A DNA stretch of 64,000 nucleotides, taken from assembly GCA_024742765.1 (NCBI GenBank), contig JANSXT010000006.1:111946-175945 (forward strand), written 5' to 3'. The first letter of the stretch is position 1. Every line of letters begins with the position of its first letter. Below are positions 25,520 through 33,646 of this stretch, piece by piece. Position numbers and translations under genes: made by a program. The notes under the pieces are model-generated. The model was not told the origin of the DNA, ran no database searches, and was given only the letters and a program-made list of their open reading frames with translations. Source of the stretch: Phyllobacteriaceae bacterium. GTDB taxonomy: Bacteria > Pseudomonadota > Alphaproteobacteria > Rhizobiales > Rhizobiaceae.

Positions 25520-26947
25520 TCAGCGCTCAGGTTCATCGCGGTCTGGCGCTTCACGCAGCTGCTCGTCGAGCATGCGCTGTTGCGCGCGGTCCAGTTCCTG
25601 GCGGGAGATCGGCCGGCCGTCCGGGCCCGGCACGGGCAGTTCACCACGCTCGATCCGTTCTTCGACGAAGTTGCGTGCCCGGAGTTCCCTGAAGTGTTCC
25701 TGCTCCTGTCGGGACAGCGCCCGCAGGCCTTGCTCACGATCCTGCGCCTGGATTCTGGCCATTCGATTGCGGATGATCTCGTCTTCGGCCTGTTTGCGAA
25801 CCGCTGGTGAGATTTGCGCGGCTTCAGTGAGATACCGGTGTTCTGCGGCGCTTCTGTTCATGGCCAGCGCGCGGTCGTACAGGTCCCGGGTTTCCGCAAG
25901 GATGCGCTGACGCGCTTCGTCCTCAATTTGCAGTTCCGCTTCGAACGCGCTTTGGCGCGTGACAACCCGGTCAACGCCCTTGGCGCTTTCCAGCGCCTGG
26001 TCGTACCAGGAGAGTTCAGCAGTCGTAACGGGCACCTCAACGGTATTTATGAGATGGTCCTCTTCGGGCTCCATATAGTAATCGCGTTCGATCAGTTTGA
26101 GTTCCTGATCGTCCCAGTAGCGTTGATATTCATCCCGCTCCTGGGGGGTGAAGTCGGGTGACGCCGCCGGTTCCGGTGGCCAGGTCGCCCGCGCCGTCAG
26201 GTGCGGATAGTCCCGGCGCTCATGGGCGGTTGGTTTGGCCATGGTCTGCTCCTTTTGCTGTTGCGCTCTGGTCCGCCGCGCGTGTTCACGCTTTTGCTGG
26301 CGTTCCAGCCGATTTGGCCCGCGATGCACGGTCGGTTCCGCCGCGATGCCGCGGGCCTTGTAACTGCGGTGATCCACGCGCAGCGTGGATCCAGCCTGCT
26401 TGAGGTAACGATTGGTCAGCTCGGCCCAGCGTTCGCGGGCCTGCTTGACAAAGCGGCGCTGTTCAATCGCCGCGAGTTTCTTGCCAAACCCGGCGTGCGT
26501 CAGCACGCGGGTGGTGAGCAGGATATGAACATGCGGGTTGTGGCCGGTACCATCCTCATGGATGGCCACATCGGCCACACAACCAAGCGCCACATATGGC
26601 GCTACGTAGTCCCGCAACAGCGCCTCGCGCTGCTCGGGCGGGACATCGCGGGTAATCGCCGCTTCAATGGTTTTGGCCAGCCGGGCGTCCTTGCGCCGGG
26701 CGGTGGTATCGACCGTGTTCCAGAGCTGGGTGCGGTCTGCTGCCCAGTCCGGGGCATCCTCCGGCAGGAGGATGGCGCTGAACACCACATCCTCGCGGTT
26801 GTCGAAGTCCACATGGCGGTCGGCGGCAGCCGACCACAGCCGTTGACCGGAGTTGTAGGCTGCCGTGGCGAGGGCGAAGCGCTCGCCATGTTTCGGGCTT
26901 TTGCGGGAGACATTCGCGACATGACAGTGGATGTTGCCGTCCTGCAT
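25520..26947 (-). CDS. MobA/MobL relaxase (MOBQ type)
   Basis: 475 residues from ATG 26947. The relaxase cuts one strand at oriT and pilots it into the recipient. Seen: an N-terminal HCHVANVSRKSPKHG, the catalytic Tyr31 in ATAAYNSGQRL, and the metal-binding His cluster His130, His136, His139 and His141 (AIHEDGTGHNPHVHILLTTR). The C-terminal 250 residues are charged and helical (coiled-coil-like), probably for partner contacts, and lack a primase. The longer reading from 27082 enters the oriT region and is rejected. The gene is divergent from the coupling-protein gene, with the oriT candidate between. Confidence 0.93.
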   Translation of the reverse strand: MQDGNIHCHVANVSRKSPKHGERFALATAAYNSGQRLWSAAADRHVDFDNREDVVFSAILLPEDAPDWAADRTQLWNTVDTTARRKDARLAKTIEAAITRDVPPEQREALLRDYVAPYVALGCVADVAIHEDGTGHNPHVHILLTTRVLTHAGFGKKLAAIEQRRFVKQARERWAELTNRYLKQAGSTLRVDHRSYKARGIAAEPTVHRGPNRLERQQKREHARRTRAQQQKEQTMAKPTAHERRDYPHLTARATWPPEPAASPDFTPQERDEYQRYWDDQELKLIERDYYMEPEEDHLINTVEVPVTTAELSWYDQALESAKGVDRVVTRQSAFEAELQIEDEARQRILAETRDLYDRALAMNRSAAEHRYLTEAAQISPAVRKQAEDEIIRNRMARIQAQDREQGLRALSRQEQEHFRELRARNFVEERIERGELPVPGPDGRPISRQELDRAQQRMLDEQLREAPDRDEPER

Positions 26948-27104
26948 CTGGTTACGCCTTACTGCCGTCCTGTCAGCGCGAGCGAGCCGAAGGCTCGACC
27001 CAAATCTGCGATTTGGGAGGGGGTGCAGGGGGGAAAGCCCTGCCGCACTTCTGTTCTTGGCGGCTCCCAATAGCCGTCTCAAGGACAGCAGCGTTGCGAA
27101 ACGA

Positions 27105-27152
27105 ACCTGTATATACAGGTCGAGCGCAACGTGTAAGTGCGCTGTACACGTT
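27105..27152. other. oriT candidate with RSF1010-like nic core
   Basis: In the divergent gap between relaxase and coupling-protein genes lies a perfect 16-bp palindrome ACCTGTATATACAGGT (27105-27120). Then AACGTGTA (27128-27135) and TACACGTT (27145-27152) form an 8-bp hairpin whose stem and loop contain TAAGTGCGC (27134-27142). That string is the nic-region core known from RSF1010-type (MOBQ) oriT. Overlapping AGCGCA (27123-27128) / TGCGCT (27138-27143) gives an alternative fold. Confidence 0.72.
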
Positions 27153-27222
27153 CTGGCGCAATTGTTGACTCAACTTTGACGATATTACTAGGCTTTGCTC
27201 TGACACTTGGGGGCGGTTTTGC

Positions 27223-28869
27223 ATGAGTAAAAACCCGTTTGACTTGTCTCGATCTATCGTGAGCCAGGGCAGAACACTCGTTCGATCCGCGCAAATTGGG
27301 GGTAAACTGGGCTCAGCACTGGTTGGTCGCCAGTACCGGCGGCAGCTGGAAGCTGAGGGCTTTGATCCATTCACCGTCGAAGCAGCAGTCGAAGCGCTCA
27401 AGGCTGATCGCGATCCCGCGCCCATATTGGAGCAGGCACGTGAAGCAGCGCGCCTGCGGTCCAAGCAGGACGAGCTGCGTCGTAACCCGCCGCCGATCCA
27501 TGGCTCGGCCCGGTGGGCTGAGAAGTCAGAGCTGTCTGCTGCCGGGCTGCTGCGCCCGGTGGATGGCCGCAGCCTGAGCCTGGGCACGATGGGTGGCAAA
27601 CCGCTGACCTGGGACGGTGAGAGCCATCTGCTCACGATTGCACCAACCCGCACCGGCAAGAGCACCATGCAGATCATCCCGAACCTGCTGACCTATCAGG
27701 GCGCAGCGGTGGTGCTTGATCCCAAGGGTGAGCTGTATCAGCACACGGCCGAATGGCGGCGTGCGCATGTGGGGCCGGTGCATGTGATCAACCCATTCGG
27801 GCTGCCCGACCTGCGCGCTACAGCGGCGTTCAACCCGCTCGATGGCGTCACCGACAGCCAGAGCGCGCTGGAGCTCGCGGAAATCCTGTTTCCGCGCACA
27901 CATGACGAACGGCAGCAGTTCTTCGAGAACGAAGCGGTAGCGCTGCTGACGGCGGTGATTGAGTTCACGGCACGGTTTGCGCCGGAAGGCCAGCGCACCC
28001 TTGGCACCATCCGCGATGCGCTCAGTACGCTGGATAACGACCTTTACGGCCTGCTCCGGGCGATGGCTGACCCGGTCATGCCGTTCTCCATTCGCAATGC
28101 CGCGCGCAACTTCCTGACGAAGTCCCGCGAGACCGGCCAGCCCCGGGTGCTGGACAGCCTCAACACCCATCTGCGCATCTGGGATACGGAAGGGCTGCGC
28201 GAGGCGACCTGCCGGACGGATTTTCGGTTTGCAGCGCTGAAAGAACAGCCAGCAACGGTCTATCTGGCGCTGCCGTTCGCCAAGATCGGGGCCTACTCCA
28301 CCTTTGTGCGGATGCTGTTCGCCACGGCGCTCGATGCGATGCTGCACAACTCGGGTAATCCGGGGGCTAAGCCGGACATTCCGGTGCTGTTCGTGCTGGA
28401 TGAGTTTCTGGCGCTGGAGCGTGATGACCGGTTTATCAGCGCCCTGCGCACCCACGCCAGCGCCGGGGTGCGGCTGTGGTTCTTTCTGCAGGATTTACCG
28501 ACGCTGGAGCAGAAATACCCCACCACCTGGAAATCGTTCCTGCAGGTGGAGACCAAAACCTTTTTCGGCACTGATGATCCGTACACGGCCGAGTTGGTCT
28601 CCAACTACCTCGGCGACCAGACCATCGCCTATGAGACGCCGAACATGTCGGCGTCCACCACCGGTGGCACCAGTGCCAGCACCAGCTTCTCGATCGCCGA
28701 GAACCTGCACCTGCAGGGGCGCAAACTGCTGACGCCGGATGAAGTCATCGCCCTGATGAGCGGTGACGCCCATGGGCGGCCCGCCATCCACTTCCTGCGC
28801 AACCTGCGCCCCGTTCAGGCGCAACTGACGCCGTATTTCACCCAGCCGCCGCCGCTGGAGCCGGCATGA
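27223..28869 (+). CDS. VirD4/TraG-type coupling ATPase lacking the membrane anchor
   Basis: 548 residues. Coupling proteins hand the relaxase-DNA complex to a secretion channel. Seen: IHGSARWAEKSEL, Walker A APTRTGKST at 140-148, VVLDPKGELY, Walker B VLFVLDEFLAL, and RLWFFLQDLPTLEQKYP, all VirD4/TraG signatures. The N-terminus is soluble and charged; the two membrane helices usual in VirD4 are absent, so it may work with a separate membrane partner or be recruited to a helper. It overlaps the next gene by ATGA. Confidence 0.92.
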   Translation: MSKNPFDLSRSIVSQGRTLVRSAQIGGKLGSALVGRQYRRQLEAEGFDPFTVEAAVEALKADRDPAPILEQAREAARLRSKQDELRRNPPPIHGSARWAEKSELSAAGLLRPVDGRSLSLGTMGGKPLTWDGESHLLTIAPTRTGKSTMQIIPNLLTYQGAAVVLDPKGELYQHTAEWRRAHVGPVHVINPFGLPDLRATAAFNPLDGVTDSQSALELAEILFPRTHDERQQFFENEAVALLTAVIEFTARFAPEGQRTLGTIRDALSTLDNDLYGLLRAMADPVMPFSIRNAARNFLTKSRETGQPRVLDSLNTHLRIWDTEGLREATCRTDFRFAALKEQPATVYLALPFAKIGAYSTFVRMLFATALDAMLHNSGNPGAKPDIPVLFVLDEFLALERDDRFISALRTHASAGVRLWFFLQDLPTLEQKYPTTWKSFLQVETKTFFGTDDPYTAELVSNYLGDQTIAYETPNMSASTTGGTSASTSFSIAENLHLQGRKLLTPDEVIALMSGDAHGRPAIHFLRNLRPVQAQLTPYFTQPPPLEPA

Positions 28870-29804
28870 GGACTGACGGCTCCCGGATCAGGATCGCTAA
28901 ACACTCGATCACCTTGACCGAGGTGTTGCTGACGATCGGCGCGATGTTGGGGGCATTGCTGGGCGGGTTCATCACGTTCAGCGTGTCCATGCTGGGCATG
29001 ACCGCCGGTGGGCCGCTGGGGTTCCTGATCTTCGGGCCGATTGTGTTTGCGCTGTTCTCGGTGTCGATCAGTGTGGCGTTACTGGCGGTGCCACTGTGGG
29101 CGCTGCTGGCCGGACGACTGTTTGCCGGTTGGTCTGCTGGCAAACGCGGCAGTGCCGCGCGCGTGCTCGGGATTACGTTCTTCTCCGACGGCCATGCGAT
29201 CACTGGCGCCACCCGGCAGCTGACCGATGATCTGGGTATCAGGCCGGTGGCCTATGTGGGCTGGTTTGACAGCCCCGAGATTAACGCGTTCGCGATGGGT
29301 ACGCACAAGTACAATTCCATGGTGGTGTTGAGCCGGGGCGCGATTGAACGGCTGAGCAGGGATCAGCTGCTGGCTGTGCTGGCCCATGAACTGGCACATG
29401 TCGCCAATAACGACATGGCGCGCATGACGCATGCGCGCGGCATCCAGGAAGCGCTGTCGTTCTTTCTGTTGTACCGCGGGCTCAAGCGGATTGCGCGCTG
29501 GCTGTTCACGCCACTCTCAGAGCTGGAAATCCTGCGGCTGTCGCGCACCCGCGAGTTTGCTGCCGATGGGATCGCTGCCCAACTGGTGGGGCCAGAGCAT
29601 ATGATCTCGGTGCTGGCCAAGCTACAGCAGGAAACTATCCTGCCAAAACCGACCCCTTACACCAACCTGATGATGTGGAACGGGTTCGTCAAAAAGAGCT
29701 GGCTCGCCACCCACCCACCGCTCGAAGACCGAATTGCGGCGTTGGAGCAGTTCAGCAGGGCAAAAGAAGATGCGACCGACGAGATCGCCGTGCCCGTCAG
29801 CTAA
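28866..29804 (+). CDS. M48-family (HtpX-like) membrane metallopeptidase
   Basis: 312 residues. Two N-terminal membrane helix regions (LLTIGAMLGALLGGFITFSV, IVFALFSVSISVALLAVPLW), then a cytoplasmic peptidase domain with the zinc motif HELAH at 174-178 and the downstream Glu in SRTREFAADGIAA. VAYVGWFDSPEINAFAMGTH is the strand preceding the active site in HtpX. It begins in the coupling-protein stop (ATGA), so it belongs to the mobilization operon. It may supply the membrane function missing from the coupling protein or degrade damaged envelope proteins (inference). It ends convergently, overlapping the integrase by 4 bp. Confidence 0.9.
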   Translation: MRTDGSRIRIAKHSITLTEVLLTIGAMLGALLGGFITFSVSMLGMTAGGPLGFLIFGPIVFALFSVSISVALLAVPLWALLAGRLFAGWSAGKRGSAARVLGITFFSDGHAITGATRQLTDDLGIRPVAYVGWFDSPEINAFAMGTHKYNSMVVLSRGAIERLSRDQLLAVLAHELAHVANNDMARMTHARGIQEALSFFLLYRGLKRIARWLFTPLSELEILRLSRTREFAADGIAAQLVGPEHMISVLAKLQQETILPKPTPYTNLMMWNGFVKKSWLATHPPLEDRIAALEQFSRAKEDATDEIAVPVS

Positions 29805-31033
29805 CTGCCAGTGGCCAAATGCGGGTTGAGCGCGGCGAAGTCGTCATCCAGTGGCGCAACCGCTCGCTGACGGCGGACGTTGATGACTGAAGCGTCAATC
29901 GTGTTTTTCAGGTGCACCGCATAGTGGCGCTCAATCATCTCCACGCTGGTCCGGCAGTTCTTGGCCACCTGATAGATGTCGGCACCTTCCAGCAGCCGGA
30001 GGCAGATATAGGTGTGCCGCAGGCTGTATGAGGTGCGCGGGTTACCGTCCCGATCAAACTTCAAGCCGAGGTCGTTGAGGACGCGGTTAAACAGCTTCTT
30101 GTGGTTCTGCGGAAAGACCAGATCGGTTGGCTGGGGTTGATTGCGCGCAACCAGCCGCTGAAACGGAAACACCGCGCCGGGCATGCTCTTACACAGGCCA
30201 ACACCGCGCTTGCCACGCACCTGCACCAAGGCGATCTTCTCGCCAGTGTCTTCATCAAACATGATCTCGACATCGCGGTATTCAAGCCGGTTGGCCTCAT
30301 CGGGCCGCAGGCCGGTGTTGGCCATAAACAGCACGTAGTCATGAAACTGCTCGGCGGCGTATTGGTGCCGCGTGCTCTGTAACGCCTTCGCCCGCGCGCG
30401 CGTCGCCTGATAGAACTGCTTGTATTCCTCCGGCGAGAACCACGCCCGATGGCTCACCTTCTTGGACTTGGCATAAGGGGCTGAGAAGTCCGGCAGGTGA
30501 TCGATCCACCCCCGACGAAGGGCGGTCTTCATGACGTGACGCAGCGTGACGATCTCATGGTGGAGCGTGCTGGCCGACGGCAGCGGCTTGTCCTTTTTCG
30601 GCTTGAGGCGCATCAAGCGGTAATCCTGAATGCGCCCCGCCGAGATGCTCCTGATTGGCTCGCGGCCAAAGAACGGGACGAGGTGATTGGCGAGCCGGGC
30701 CATATGATCACGCACGTAGCTCTCGTTGCGTTGGCCTTCCGTGAGCGTGACGTACTCCTGCTCGAAGACCGCTGCCGCGTCCGCAAAGGTGGGGCCTTCT
30801 CCGGCGTCGGGTGATCCTGCTGAGCTGGCTGACTGGATCGCCGGAGCGGTGGTTTGTCCACCGCGCACGGTGAAGTACCAATCCTCGGCGACTTTACCGG
30901 CCTTGCCGAGATCGGACTGGCCGGTGCTCTTGCGAAGTTTCCGGCCGCTGAGGCGGGTTTCGCAGTGCCAATTGGCGGATTCAGGCCGCTGATAGAGCCT
31001 TACCCGACCATCCAAAATGAAGTGAGAGGCCAT
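29801..31033 (-). CDS. Tyrosine integrase of the island (tRNA-Lys specific)
   Basis: 410 residues from ATG 31033 (an in-frame GTG at 31048 would add five). Residues 1-45 form an arm-binding beta sheet (RVRLYQRPESANWHCETRLS), then a core-binding helical domain (FFGREPIRSISAGRIQDYRL). The catalytic domain shows the first Arg in MANTGLRPDEANRLEY, YSLRHTYICLRLL, and the Tyr in VEMIERHYAVHL. The expected His before the Tyr is replaced (NCRTS). It lies 92 bp inside attR and next to the tRNA gene it presumably recognises. Start-proximal TGTGTCC repeats could let it control its own expression. Confidence 0.93.
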   Translation of the reverse strand: MASHFILDGRVRLYQRPESANWHCETRLSGRKLRKSTGQSDLGKAGKVAEDWYFTVRGGQTTAPAIQSASSAGSPDAGEGPTFADAAAVFEQEYVTLTEGQRNESYVRDHMARLANHLVPFFGREPIRSISAGRIQDYRLMRLKPKKDKPLPSASTLHHEIVTLRHVMKTALRRGWIDHLPDFSAPYAKSKKVSHRAWFSPEEYKQFYQATRARAKALQSTRHQYAAEQFHDYVLFMANTGLRPDEANRLEYRDVEIMFDEDTGEKIALVQVRGKRGVGLCKSMPGAVFPFQRLVARNQPQPTDLVFPQNHKKLFNRVLNDLGLKFDRDGNPRTSYSLRHTYICLRLLEGADIYQVAKNCRTSVEMIERHYAVHLKNTIDASVINVRRQRAVAPLDDDFAALNPHLATGS

Positions 31034-31067
31034 GTGTCCACCCGCCACTGTGTCCAGACTGTGTCCA
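31033..31067. promoter_or_regulatory. Right arm-type integrase sites (TGTGTCCA x3)
   Basis: TGTGTCCA occurs at 31033-31040, 31049-31056 and 31060-31067; the last two are spaced 11 bp as at the left end (6473, 6484). They lie between attR and the integrase start. Confidence 0.65.
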
Positions 31068-31124
31068 CAGAGTAGGATTGGAACGCGGTGAGATTAAGGC
31101 AAATGGCCGCTAAGTTGTTGATTC

Positions 31125-31201
<77 letters not shown>

Positions 31202-31288
31202 GACCGGTGCGTTATCTAGGCGTCTCGCCCGACGGTGTAAAGGGATCGCGGACGCGCAAGGCGGCGCCCGATCGGCCTTGTGTCACGG

Positions 31289-31648
31289 TCAGGCCGCAAT
31301 GCCGAGACGGGCGGCGGCGGCACCAAGCCTCTTGTCCGCCGTCAGGAGCGTACCGCCGTCGCTGAGCATAGCTGATGCCAACAGATGCGCATCCACATAG
31401 CCGATCCCTTGTCCGTACAAGCCATGACGGTCGATGAAGCCCATCACCTCGCCATGCGTGGCCACCGCCGCCCGCGGCATGGCATCGAGCAAAGCGATGA
31501 CCGCCTCGCGTTGCCGCAGAGACTCCAACGCGATTTCGCTGATCACAAAAGGATGGACGATCACCCGGTTGCGTTCGAGCAGCTCACGGAGCACAGGACT
31601 GGCCCCGCGCAAATGATCCACCCAGACCGAGCTATCGACTAGGATCAC
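31289..31648 (-). CDS. vapC: VapC-type PIN-domain toxin
   Basis: 119 residues. PIN ribonucleases of VapC type cleave RNA and are held inactive by VapB. Seen: the first acidic residue in MILVDSSVWVDHL, Glu in VISEIALESL, and the closing acidic pair in GIGYVDAHLLASAML and LLTADKRLGAAA. The start overlaps the antitoxin stop by ATGA. It is just outside the island, 88 bp from tRNA-Lys. Confidence 0.92.
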   Translation of the reverse strand: MILVDSSVWVDHLRGASPVLRELLERNRVIVHPFVISEIALESLRQREAVIALLDAMPRAAVATHGEVMGFIDRHGLYGQGIGYVDAHLLASAMLSDGGTLLTADKRLGAAAARLGIAA

Positions 31649-31836
31649 GATGCGCGGCGTCGGGGCACCGTTTCCAGGTCCGGTTCGCTGCCACCCAGCC
31701 GTGCCAGCCGCCGAGCGCTTTCACGCTCGATCAGCGCCTTGAGCGCCTCGCGCACAAGCGCGGACTTTTCACTGACGCCGGTCATTTCCTGCGCCTTTGC
31801 AACCATCTCGTCATCCAGTGTCAATGTGGTTCGCAT
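31645..31836 (-). CDS. vapB: VapB-type antitoxin
   Basis: 63 residues from ATG 31836 (the reading from 31896 crosses the operator and is rejected). MRTTLTLDDEMVAKAQEMTG is a ribbon-helix-helix strand and helix; the C-terminal tail EPDLETVPRRRAS would wrap around the toxin. It is coupled to vapC and probably represses its own promoter through the palindrome at 31874. Confidence 0.9.
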   Translation of the reverse strand: MRTTLTLDDEMVAKAQEMTGVSEKSALVREALKALIERESARRLARLGGSEPDLETVPRRRAS

Positions 31837-31873
31837 GCAGCACCCGCCTTGTGGCCCAGAGGCATCAAATTTG

Positions 31874-31887
31874 GCATCATCTGATGC
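31874..31887. promoter_or_regulatory. Operator-like palindrome of vapBC
   Basis: GCATCA-TC-TGATGC, a perfect 6-bp inverted repeat 37 bp upstream of vapB; another GCATCA lies at 31862-31867. This is typical of autoregulated toxin-antitoxin promoters. Confidence 0.55.
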
Positions 31888-31917
31888 TCGAAACAATGCG
31901 CCGCACCCTCGCCCCCG

Positions 31918-32820
31918 TCACACGATCAGCCGTCCTTCGGCCACCTTGACGGCGTGGCCGCCGATGCGCGCGGCATCGATCGCGCCGTCGCGGCCGGTGA
32001 TTTCCAGCCGGATGCGCGAGGGCCGGCCCATCTCGACACCCTGCTCGATCCAGAGCGCCGTCGGCCCTTCGGCGAGCCCGTCAAAATGGTGGACGGCGCC
32101 GGCGAACGCGGCCGCCGCCGAGCCGGTCGCCGGGTCTTCGGCAATGCCGTGATGGGGCCCGAACATGCGCGCGTGAAAGGCCGCGTCATGGGCGACCGTG
32201 TCACGGCAATAAAGATAGGGACAAAGGACGTCGAGCGGCTCCTGATCGGGGAAATGGGCCAGCCAGGCGGCCATGTCGAACCGCGCCCGCGCCATCGCGT
32301 CGAGCCCGGCGAGCGGCACGCACAGGAACGGATTGCCCGCCGTCCACTGGCTGATCCGATGGTTCTCGAAACCGATATCGCCCGGCGCAAGGCCGAGCGC
32401 CGCCGCGACGGCACCCTCGTCCAGAACCGCCTCCTGGCGTTCGGGCAGGCGCGGCAGGTCGAACTCCGCATAGGGCACATCGCCGCCATGCAGCGCCACG
32501 CGGACGGGACCGACGGCTTCCTCGATCACCATCAGCCGGTCATCGGGGCCGCCATCGCGCTCGGCCAGCGCGATCGCGCCGCCGACAGTCGGATGGCCGG
32601 CGAACGGCAACTCGCCACCCGGCATGAAGATGCGCGCCGCCGCGGTGTGCGTCCGGCTGACGGCGGCAGAAAAGAAGATCGTCTCCGACAGATTGAACTC
32701 GCGCGCGATCGCGGCCATCGACGCATCGTCGAGCATGTCGGCATCGAACACCACGGCCAGCGGATTGCCGGCAAAGCGCCGGTCGGTGAAAACATCATAG
32801 ACCGCATAGGCAAGGCTCAT
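31918..32820 (-). CDS. PhzF-family isomerase/epimerase-like protein
   Basis: 300 residues. PhzF proteins share the two-lobed diaminopimelate-epimerase fold. Seen: YDVFTDRRFAGNPLAVVFDA at the N-terminus (FxGNPLAVV is the family signature with the catalytic Glu-Thr in NLSETIFF), FAGHPTVGGAIAL, and the second-lobe motif EDPATGSAAAAFAGAVHHFD. The substrate is unknown; most members outside phenazine clusters have undefined roles. The start overlaps the Nudix stop by ATGA, so they are one operon. Confidence 0.93.
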   Translation of the reverse strand: MSLAYAVYDVFTDRRFAGNPLAVVFDADMLDDASMAAIAREFNLSETIFFSAAVSRTHTAAARIFMPGGELPFAGHPTVGGAIALAERDGGPDDRLMVIEEAVGPVRVALHGGDVPYAEFDLPRLPERQEAVLDEGAVAAALGLAPGDIGFENHRISQWTAGNPFLCVPLAGLDAMARARFDMAAWLAHFPDQEPLDVLCPYLYCRDTVAHDAAFHARMFGPHHGIAEDPATGSAAAAFAGAVHHFDGLAEGPTALWIEQGVEMGRPSRIRLEITGRDGAIDAARIGGHAVKVAEGRLIV

Positions 32821-33521
32821 CGCCCCTCTCCCCTCTCTTGATCCTCAAAGTGCCACAGCGCCAAGGCCCGCGCATAGGGCACCAGAATGTCGGCCTCCTT
32901 CGGCGTTCGGATGGCCACAAGATGCGCCACCTCGTCATCGCCCGTGGCTGCCTGATGGGCGCGGAACCGCGCCTCGCATGCCGCAAAGCTTTCGTCGAGC
33001 CGGCAGCGCCGCCCCACAAACCAGGCATGATCGCCGCGCGCCGCCATCATGAACGGGTCGAAGGCCGGCTCGGGCGGCGCAAGCCCGGTCTCCTCGGCCA
33101 TTTCCCGGCGGATGTTGGCGGTGATGTCGATCCGGCCATCCTTGACATCGTCGGGATCGAGCGAACCGGCGGGGAAATAGTGCTTGCCGGCATTGGAGGT
33201 GTGCGCGGCCATCCGCGCGGCGACGATCGCGCCGTCCGCGGTCACTGGCAGCGACGATCCGGTGACATGCACCGCGCTGCCGTCCCGATCATGGTCGCGC
33301 CAATACAAGAAGGTGGCGTAGTCGGTCCTATGCCCGGTCGCCGACAGCACGCCCCCTTCGCAGGACACGTCGGTGAACAAAAATTGCGGCCCGTTCCAGA
33401 GGCGCTGATTGTGCGGAATGACCCGCTCCCAATGCGCCGCGATGGCGTCCGCATGGCGCTCGGCGAATGCCAGCGGCGCCTCGGTCACGGTCAGTTGCGT
33501 CGAATCAAGCCGCACCAGCAT
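32817..33521 (-). CDS. Nudix hydrolase-family protein
   Basis: 234 residues. Nudix enzymes hydrolyse nucleoside diphosphates linked to another group. A Nudix box is recognisable near 115-140: a Gly-rich lead (HYFPAGSLDPDDVKDGRIDI) and the helix NIRREMAEETGL with the REXXEE metal site. The spacing of the lead is longer than usual. The C-terminus ends in ALALWHFEDQERG. It is co-transcribed with phzF. Its substrate cannot be told. Confidence 0.85.
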   Translation of the reverse strand: MLVRLDSTQLTVTEAPLAFAERHADAIAAHWERVIPHNQRLWNGPQFLFTDVSCEGGVLSATGHRTDYATFLYWRDHDRDGSAVHVTGSSLPVTADGAIVAARMAAHTSNAGKHYFPAGSLDPDDVKDGRIDITANIRREMAEETGLAPPEPAFDPFMMAARGDHAWFVGRRCRLDESFAACEARFRAHQAATGDDEVAHLVAIRTPKEADILVPYARALALWHFEDQERGEGR

Positions 33522-33578
33522 GGGTCGGGCTTAGCACGATCGGCGCCACCCATGCAGCGGCGACAGGTCTCTTGCGAG

Positions 33579-33592
33579 TTGATCTCGATCAA
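33579..33592. promoter_or_regulatory. Perfect FNR/FixK-type box
   Basis: TTGAT-CTCG-ATCAA is an exact match to the FNR/FixK consensus TTGAT-N4-ATCAA. A TATAAA at 33612-33617 follows at a distance fitting a class II activated promoter for the gene at 33647. The 125-bp gap has no other gene. Confidence 0.75.
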
Positions 33593-33646
33593 TTATATAA
33601 GTGATCACCAATATAAAAGATATCGCATATTCTAATGGAGGTTCCC

